Origin: Costus lasius | Lineage: Eukaryota; Streptophyta; Magnoliopsida; Zingiberales; Costaceae | DNA: 64,000 bases | Assembly: GCA_027563935.2 (NCBI GenBank) | Contig: CM050454.1 | Location: 76,962,596-77,026,595, forward strand | Reading direction: 5' to 3' | Shown: positions 56,454-64,000 of the stretch, one piece after another | Layout of the letters: each line of letters starts with the position of its first letter | Position numbering within the stretch: the first letter of the stretch is position 1 | Notes under the pieces: model-generated | What the model was told of the DNA's origin: nothing | What the model saw: only the letters and a program-made list of their open reading frames with translations | The model's database searches: none | Translations under genes and position numbers: made by a program

Positions 56454-57997
56454 ATCTCTCACTTGCACTAAGACCAAGGACAACTGGTGTTTAGTCAGTT
56501 CCAATGTCTCTAGTATGACCCATTTAGCTTCCGCTGTGCCAGAGGCTAGGTCAGTGGGTTTTTCCAGATTGCTATCTGTGTTTATTTTAACAAATTTGAT
56601 CATCATCATTATCCATGATCTCTAAGATCAGATGATATGCTGCAGTACATACTTGAGCATTAAGTTCCTTCTCCTATGCTATGGTCCCAGTAATAACTAT
56701 ACTGGACCATCAAGCACTATGAACTAGATCAAGTTCAAATGAATGAAGCTGCCTCCTTGGCTGCCACAAGGAGCTGCAATGTACTCAGCCTTATTTGTGG
56801 AATCTTGCCACTTTGGTTTGCATAATGCTCTTTCAGCATACAACACCATAACAAGGCAAAGCGCAAATCCTGGCTATGATTAATAGTCACTAGACTGGAA
56901 CGAAGTGTCAGTGTACCCTTGTACACAAAATTCTTTCCTATCTATCATAGACTAGGCTCCAATCCTTTATACTTCCCAAGTATATATATAAGGATTGCTT
57001 TCACAGCTATCTAGTGTTTAAACACTAAGATCTGATTGAAACTTGCTGGCTATGCTCCAAGCATTTGCCACAAATGGTCTTGAGTATATTATTCAAAATA
57101 TGATCCATCCTACATACCATGTATCAAGATTTTAGATCCATGTTATTACTCTCCATCTGTGTCAAAGGACACAAGATCTTTGAGAAAATCAGACCATATC
57201 TTCCTAGAAGGTATTAATATTTGGAATCATCCAATATAAACCTCTCTAGAAACTCTTGGATGAACATAGATTGACTAAAAGGGCAATGACTTTCTTGGAT
57301 CTCTATCTATAGATCCTCATGCCTAGGATGTAGGCATCATTCCCTAGATCATTCTTCTCGGAATACATATCTTCCTTTTCTTCACCATGTGAAGAGCTGA
57401 GATGTCATTCCATGTGAGGAGAATATCATCAATCATCTAGAACAAGAAATACTATTAAGGTGCTCCCACTGATCTTCTTGTAAACACAGGCTTTTTCAAC
57501 CATGCTTGCGTAATATCATGCATATCTATATGGCCTTGATATGAGAACCTTTTGGCTATTTCCTTATAGATATCTTTTCAGATGTCCATGCAAGAAAAGC
57601 AGTTATCATAACAACATGCCATAATTGATCATGCAATTATAACAAGCAGAATCCTAATGGACTTAAAGCTCAGCTATTGGTGAAAATTTCATCATTATCC
57701 ACCCAGTGGATTTGCCTGAAATCATTATTCACTAGCTTGCCTTCTAAAGTAACAATGTTACCTTCCATGTCCATCTTCCTAGAAGATTTATTTATAGCCT
57801 GTGGGAATTACCCCTTTTGGCAGCTCATCCAAGTCCCAGACTTGACTGGCAGACATGGAGTCCATTATGGCCCTTAGCCATTTCTTGGAATCTTGTTCAC
57901 CGACCGCTTCCATTTCCTCATAAGTCTTAGGTTCATGCTTGATGGAAAAATTGGTCATGCCTAGCATATCGAATCGATCCAGACTTATGTTGTTCAT
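56454..57997 (-). pseudogene. Element C RNase H and RT remnant (antisense)
   Basis: On the minus strand: purine tract AAGTGAGAGA at about 56457, an RNase H remnant with a KAEYIAAP-type motif near 56780, and an RT start reading EPKTYEEMEAVGEQDSKKWL..MDSMSASQVWDLDELPKGVI (57788-57930). An LDD-type box is barely visible near 57430. Many stops and frameshifts; no ORF survives. Confidence 0.6.
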
Positions 57998-59164
57998 GTG
58001 TTACTTGAACCTCAGGTTGACTTTCAACCTATATGTGAGATTTTGCTCTCCATGTGTGTCTAGTTATATTGTGGTTGATTCTGGACCTTGTCCAAATCAA
58101 ATCTACTCCCACTAGCTTCTTTCAAAAGAAATACTTTCTCAAGAAAGACAGTTCTTTAAGCAACAAATAATTTGTTCTCCTTGGGATAGAATTAGCACTC
58201 TATAGTGCACCACAAACACATACTTTTGAATCACTGCACATTACATTCCTAATTCCATTGAAGAAATGAGATATTTGCAGTTCGCAACTCAAAAGTTAAC
58301 TTAGACATTTTCTTATGGAGTGGCAGTACATCTGTTTGCATAACATCATAGTAGTATATTTGCATGACCATTCGAAGATGGAACCACATCCAATGTGTTC
58401 CTTTATCTTTCTTTGAAATTTACCACACAGTGGTGTACTAAGTAAGCTGTGAGATAACTCCACACTTCTTAGGACAGTCATCAAATTCTCCACTAATCAT
58501 CTTGATCCAATCAAGGTGCTTTAATAGATCCTTCAATTCGACTCAATACTTCATTTGTGAACTTCTTGGATTTTTCCAAAGTTCTTGGGTTGCGTAAGGC
58601 ATACCCACACCTAATGAAGTATATATCTCCTCTTAGTGCTTGTTTACATGGGTCCACTTACATTGCTATGTAATAGATCCAACAAGTCACTATTCTTTCC
58701 ACCCTTTTCGGTGAAGGCAGCATCTGTCACATTGTTCCTTTGAACTAGGCTCACATGTATCATAATCCTGAAAGGACAATGATCCCAATAGTCCTATGGA
58801 CCTTTGGATGTGACCATTGTTCTATGGTTCAAGAGACAACGCTATATGAGGATTGAATCATTAGATCTGATCTTGTGTCACATATAGAACCACAAACTAT
58901 TGTCAATTGTATCACTTCAATAGAACATCTCAGATTAAAGAAAAGTATTATTTATTATTTCAAACTAAAGTCCTTTCCAAAAGGAATGATGTTCTAATAC
59001 ATAAGCTGATACATAATAGCAAAGTTCTATATAAAGTCTTCAAGGCAGTGAGATGATATCAACAGCAGCATCCAATGCTCCGTGCCTGACCCGAGAGTCG
59101 ATCCCATCAAGCCTCTTTGTCCTACTTCTTTTGAGCTTCTGCACATGTAAAACATATGTGAGCC
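57998..59164 (-). pseudogene. Element C integrase/protease region, badly decayed
   Basis: Lies where integrase and protease should be between RT and gag. I recognise only scattered text, and stops are frequent. Listed because position and orientation demand it; I cannot show domain residues. Confidence 0.35.
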
Positions 59165-59700
59165 TCACATACGGTACCCAGTACCCATGAATAAGAAGTA
59201 GACAAAAGACCTCGGTAACACAATACCTGAAGCGGATGGATTACATCCCTTCCTCTTTGCCATACTCTTCTTGGCCATCAATCCTCTTCGAAATACCCAT
59301 GCATTCCCAGTCTTCCGAAGTATTAGCTTCGAAGATACAGAACCATGGTCTTTCTCAGATTCAGGCACACATTCTGAAGATCCAATAGAACTCTCCTGAT
59401 CATTGTCTATAGAGCATGGTGTGAAGAGACCTTTGAGATGTATGATTAGATCATAGATCCCCATCTCATCACATTCAACCTTGACCTCTGGGGTCATGCA
59501 CTCTAAGACAAGAGTAGTGTACTGTTCGTTATCTTCACAATGTTCAAGATAGACATTCCACTCCCAGTCATTAGTGAAATACACACTGGGCTAGGATGGA
59601 GGTCTTTCAAGAAGATGCACCTTATTTTCTTGTTTCAGTATCTTGGACAAAATCTTGAACCATTTTGTCCAATTTGTCCCATCCAGTTTATGTTTATAAA
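59165..59700 (-). pseudogene. Element C gag remnant (antisense)
   Basis: A 139-residue frame on the minus strand includes NEQYTTLVLECMTPEVKVEC and IYDLIIHLKGLF, resembling the LEVACLMLASMAPELQ and MITRLKQMF segments of the B gag. The first part is lost. The sequence is more distant from A and B than they are from each other, so C may be an older subfamily. Confidence 0.5.
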
Positions 59701-61214
59701 GTTTCAATCTTAGATCAGGAGATGCCTTCTACAATAAGCAAATAAGTAAAGTAAGTTCAATGATAAAGCATTTAATAAGGACTTTAAATTAAATGCTATC
59801 CTCCCACTACTTCCAAAACAAGTTGAGAACTCTCTAACTCAACATGGAAATAGGTGAGTAGGATCCTAATTTCACATAAGGTCTCCGCGACTCACGAGGG
59901 TGAGTTAAGATGCACAGAGAGTCTCATGCTTCCTTAGGTAGGCACGACAGCCAATTGTGCCATGCACAATTCCTCTTAGTTGAGACAGACTAGGCGCCTT
60001 GTGTCCAGCGAGGGCTGGATACAACACAAAACCCTATCCTCTCAACAGCTGCCTCTAGTAATTCATCATTTCAATGACATATGAAAAACTAGTCAAGTCT
60101 GGTCCTAACCATTATGCCCAGGGCCAACAAATTTCCTTGCGAAGGCACGCCCAGGTTAAAACTGGACTAGGGAAATCATTGTCACCACACACCTTCTAAA
60201 GATAAGTGGGTGTGTCCCACGAGGGTGGGAAACAGTTCACAACACCACCGATCGATAGTTTGATGAGGGCTACGCGTTAGAAGGCTATCGACTTGATATT
60301 GTATGGAGAGTTTTTGCATGTTTGTTTTATTCTTTTCTAGCATGCAGTTTTCCTATGGTTATGGCAGCAAAGGAAAAACATCACAGGCATGCTATGGACA
60401 AAATAATAAACCATCACAGGCATGCTATTTTGGTCGATATGGTCATAGCCCTTTTCATACACATAACTTGTCACGAGCCATGTGACATGTTATTGTGCAT
60501 CCAAGGGTTGCGAGTCCCTGAAGCAAATCAGCCCATGCCAGAAGCCGAAAGCGAGTGTCCTTCCCTCAGCCGCAAGTCCATCACCAACCTTCCAAAGCTG
60601 GCGCCACTCTGATATCGGTTGAAGAAGACACCTTGTTGTCTTTGATGAACCTTAACCTATCTCATGTAAACAATTCTACATCTATTCTAAGGAAAGATGA
60701 AAATTTTACATCAAGAAGGGGGAGAACCACACGCAGGTGGTAGAAAGATTTTACAAGCATTCATCACAGCTGGAAACATGCTTCCACATCACAACACAGG
60801 AGGGCACTCGCTATGACCATATCAACCCATGGAAGAGACAAGTGGCGCATATATAAAATTTGAAAAAACCGTAATAATCAAATTTTATCCCCTTATGCGC
60901 CAACTCCATCCAAAGCACTCTCTTAATCAAATTTATGCTAAAATTGGGATCAAGTTTCATGATGATTTCATGGACCCTATCGGCTGGCAATTTTGTCAGA
61001 TCAAGAGACCTGGCCAGTCCGAAGACACAATGCCCGTCCTACTTGACAAAACTACGTGCGCCTTTGGTCTTAAATCCATCATAAACACAATCCAATTTTC
61101 GGCCATAAAAATTGATGAAAGAAGTTTGGATGAAAGCGCCTTCTAGGTTAAATGCGCATGGATGAACGAAAAATTTTCCAAAAATTTTTCACACAAGCAA
61201 ACGTACACTCGAAA
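59701..61214 (-). other. Element C leader (antisense) with hairpins
   Basis: Contains the three leader stem-loops at 60216-60229 (CCCAC/GTGGG), 60005-60018 (CCAGC/GCTGG) and 59891-59904 (CTCAC/GTGAG), all with loop CCTC on the minus strand. A further hairpin, GAAAAATTTT-CCA-AAAATTTTTC, is at 61168-61190. The primer site expected next to 61215 is absent. Confidence 0.7.
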
Positions 61215-61244
61215 CATTAGGGAATGCCGGGTGTAATTTAAAAC

Positions 61245-61442
61245 TGTTGGTGTATATGCCCTAGGACCTAGTTTTGGTCAACTTATGTACTATTTGACAT
61301 TGATATTTATATATCATTCTGGCATTGTCGTTATCATTGTTTGTCTACACCTGCGATTGTGTACTTACATGATAATGTCCCTGGAGACAGATTGGATCTG
61401 TGCTCAAATAATTGTCCCTAGTCGATGTACCTGAGTGGATAT
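61245..61442 (+). mobile_element. Copia LTR E, first 198 bp
   Basis: Begins TGTTGGTGTATATGCCCTAG and matches the first part of the B LTR. Interrupted after GAGTGGATAT by element D. It sits in the right LTR of C. Confidence 0.88.
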
Positions 61443-63536
61443 TGTTGGTGTATATGCCCTAGGACCTAGTTTTGGTCCATCTTTGTACTACTTGACTCTG
61501 ATATTAATATATATCTTTCTGGCATTGTCGTTATCATTGTTTGTCTACACCTGCGATTGTGTACTTACATGATAATGTCCCTGGAGACAGATTGGATCTG
61601 TGCTCGAACTATAGTCCCCAGTCGATGTACCTGAGTGGATATGGGACAACTCTGGTACTTGAGAGACTGGTATGTGGGCTGGTTAGGCACGTGGTGCTAA
61701 CGCAGACACATGGGTATATCATTGGAGGATATACTGGATAGACCCGCTGTGAGGCTATGACTTGGTGTCATAAGTTATCCTCACAAGTGACAGGAGATGC
61801 ATTGATCCCTTGACTTGAGGTCATTGACCATTCTATATGGTTAGGGACTTGCTTTGATACAACCTAACACCTTGCCGTAGTTGGGAGGTCATAACGGTTG
61901 TCATTGAGCATGTCACGACCCATATGAGAAGGTTAATGGACAGACATAGGATTTGCCCCTTCCTTTGGGAAGTATGATATCCATGGAGCTCCCTTATGGT
62001 TCTATGACTGAGAGTGTATGGCCATACCCAGGTAAGAACCTGTTCTAGTCATAGCCATGTGATTGGATGAAAACAAGTGGTGACACACTTGTCCAATCGG
62101 ATATCAGTACGGCAAAGAGACTGTAATGCATCTGTACCTAGTTGCGATGATGGGGATGTCGATGTCGATATCCATTCCAATAACCTGGGTAGCAGCGATG
62201 CACTGCTAGGTGTCACTCACTGCTTGTGATGACCTTTGGTCAGCACTGCCAGCGTTAGAGGAACCTACAGGGTCGCACACCTTGATAATCGAGTTTTCAT
62301 ATTGATCGGGTAGCCTTTAGATCGAGTTATTGGATAACTTGAATCTATTTGGGAGATTTCATCAGCGCCAATGGGCCTGATGAGATGGAAGAAACTTATT
62401 GGGGCCAACTTCCGTTTTTGGCATATTGATCAAATTAACCATGGTTAGCCTCATTTAGCCATGGGTTAAATTGGATTGGATCCAATAGCTTGGTTAACAT
62501 GCATAATGGACTTTGGGCTTGGCCCATTGCTTAGTTGGGCTTGCTAATAAGTTGTATTGAAGGGCTATGAGGCTTGAAGGGTATAATGGGGATGAATTAA
62601 TGGGATAGGCGCATATGGGATTCTAGTTGGACTAGAATTGGCGCCTATGCCTTGTTTGGTATCTCCTAGGTGATTAAATCAAATTGGATTTGATTAAATC
62701 ACACAAGATAATTGATTGGATTGTGTTTGACAATTGTGGGCTGATTATTAACATAATTAGAGTCCTAATTGGATTAGGACTTGCGCCCAAGCCACATTAG
62801 GTAATCCATCATATTGCCTTGACTAGGTCTAGGCGCATGGATGGGATTAATGCCTCATATGGCATGATATGGGCGCATATGGCTGATTCTTGCTTTGGCA
62901 AGTCTTAGGCACATATGGGAGTGGAGATTTAATCAATATACTTGATTGGATAATCTCCTAGAATCATGCCCTAATTGTCAACACTTGCCATTCTCCCCTA
63001 ACCGCCTCTTGCTCCTATAAATAAGCCCTTACCGCCCCCTCTCTTCATGATGCTAATTCCTTGGAGGCGTGAAGCATTGGAGGGCGACGGCTTGGAGAGC
63101 TTAGAGCTCTTCTTCTTCCATCAAGGGCGCAAGCATGCTTCTTCTCTTCCTTTCCTTGGCGCAAAGGAACAAGAAGGCTTGCGGCGTTGTCTTCTCCTTC
63201 CATCTCCTTTGGCGCATCACATCTTGGTGGTGGCGCAAGTTGCTTGGAGGACTCTCCTGAGGCATGGATCTTCTTCCCGAGGCTAGCACCGGGCGAGGAA
63301 GAAGAAAACTTGAGCAATCCGTGTGTGCGAGACTGCAGAGGGCGAACACTTGGGCGCCTTCATCGACATTGGCTTCTAATTGCTTAAAGGTACTTACTAT
63401 CACATCGTGTCGACCCCCTCGCAAGAGATCTTCACTGGGTTTTTGGGACTAGCCTGTTTCGGGGACATTCTTCCACTGCGTAAAATGTATGTCCAAGGCT
63501 CTGAAAATTGTAAAATGTCCCCGGGGTTTCCCAACA
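61443..63536 (+). mobile_element. Copia element D 5' LTR (2094 bp)
   Basis: Starts TGTTGGTGTATATGCCC, ends CCCCGGGGTTTCCCAACA. TATAAATA at 63016-63023 is the probable TATA box. It is inserted in LTR E; the left flank GATAT or GGATA would be the target duplication. The element runs beyond the window. Confidence 0.93.
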
Positions 63537-63537
63537 G

Positions 63538-63549
63538 TGGTATCAGAGC
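63538..63549 (+). other. Primer binding site, tRNA-Met type (element D)
   Basis: TGGTATCAGAGC one base after the LTR end, an exact match to the initiator tRNA-Met type. Confidence 0.95.
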
Positions 63550-64000
63550 TACTTGCGAGCCTCTAACGATGTTCTTTCATGCTTTTCATGCTCACATGCC
63601 ATATCTACATTTTCGCATATTGCATAGATGTTGGCGCATGATTTTTCTTTAAGTAGAAAAATTGTAGGTCTCTTGTTTCTTACTTCTAATTAACTTCTTG
63701 TGGTTCTTTGCTCTCTTCATGTGATGGGATAGACCCATACGTGGAAGAGAAAATTTCTCCTCTCATAATAGGATAGACCTATCTTGAGAGACTTGTTGGG
63801 ATAGGGCATGGACTGTGTGATTGCCCTTATCCTAACAAGTTAGGGATTGCAAGTAGGGCAACCGGTATGCCTCTTGTAGACTCCTGAGAGAAACTTAGAA
63901 TCAAAGATTTGTGATATGAAGGGAAGGAAGAGAGACATGTTTTATGAAAAAGTAAAATTTCAGATTTTATGTTTTTCATGAGCATGTAGAATTGCATGAG
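63550..64000 (+). other. Copia D leader, cut by window edge
   Basis: Proximal hairpin ATTTTTC-TTTAAGTA-GAAAAAT at 63641-63662, about 105 bases from the LTR end as in A and B. No coding content. The three-hairpin section would lie outside the window. Confidence 0.75.

Larger units (their letters stand above)
54230..61244 (-). mobile_element. Ty1/copia element C (antisense, decayed)
   Basis: Left LTR 54230-56453 (3' LTR on the minus strand), degraded interior 56454-61214 and 30 bases of the right LTR (61215-61244). The left target duplication is CCTAG (54225-54229). Right LTR: CATTAGGGAATGCCGG against TGTTAGGGAATGCCGG in the left copy. The rest of the right LTR is cut by another LTR (E) starting at 61245. 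It sits inside element B. Confidence 0.88.

Noticed and set aside
60829..61146. Plus-strand 105-residue open frame
   Set aside because: It is antisense to the element C leader, which matches the B leader on the other strand near 50500-50620.
63045..63425. Overlapping open frames with Ser/Pro-rich text
   Set aside because: They lie in the D LTR near the TATA box and are echoed in related LTRs; GC-rich LTR sequence creates such frames.

Overview
The window looks like plant nuclear heterochromatin, almost certainly an angiosperm. It is built almost entirely of nested, decayed LTR retrotransposons. The evidence is initiator tRNA-Met primer sites (TGGTATCAGAGC), a tRNA-Asp-type primer site (TGGCGCCGTT), Ty1/copia and Ty3/gypsy gag-pol remnants, Athila-type ORF1 proteins and one hAT-type MITE. 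I found no convincing host gene, tRNA, rRNA or CRISPR array. The species cannot be told from this sequence.

Layout, left to right. 1-4516 is the 3' half of an Athila-like element (H), interrupted by a solo copia-type LTR (2400-4094). 4517-13874 is copia element A, with a truncated 5' LTR, leader, gag, protease, integrase, RT/RNase H and 3' LTR; its RT is split by another solo LTR (9566-11264, target duplication CCCAG). 13875-14805 is an antisense copia LTR fragment broken by Athila-like LTR F (14806-16333). 16334-32264 is a pile of Athila-like pieces: the 3' region of F, ORF1-like fragments of G1, X and G2 in both orientations, and a compact non-autonomous element S (17857-22423) with two 1483-bp LTRs. 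32629-42542 is a complete Ty3/gypsy chromovirus (K, Tekay/Del-like) with target duplication GATGG. 43474-44959 is an antisense gypsy gag-protease relic carrying a 534-bp hAT-type MITE. 44960-48331 holds another Athila-like LTR (J) and a second copy of the nested copia-LTR/Athila-LTR junction. 48332-54229 is copia element B, which is interrupted by the antisense copia relic C (54230-61244). 61245-61442 is the start of another copia LTR (E), interrupted by copia element D (61443 to the window end).

How the parts relate: none of the elements appears able to move now. K and B keep one reading frame over long stretches but carry in-frame stops, and K has lost two catalytic aspartates. This fits methylation-driven C-to-T decay. 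The most interesting signals are: (i) an Athila-like family whose visible members carry only an ORF1-like protein; (ii) dense palindrome arrays with CCGTAAT or CCGTGAA cores in the Athila-like LTRs and leaders; (iii) three evenly spaced stem-loops in the copia leaders, kept in A, B and C with one compensatory base-pair change, plus a hairpin at a fixed distance from the primer site; and (iv) a nested-insertion junction present twice, 33 kb apart.

Identities, domain limits and divergence figures were judged by eye from the sequence. No alignment or database search was run.
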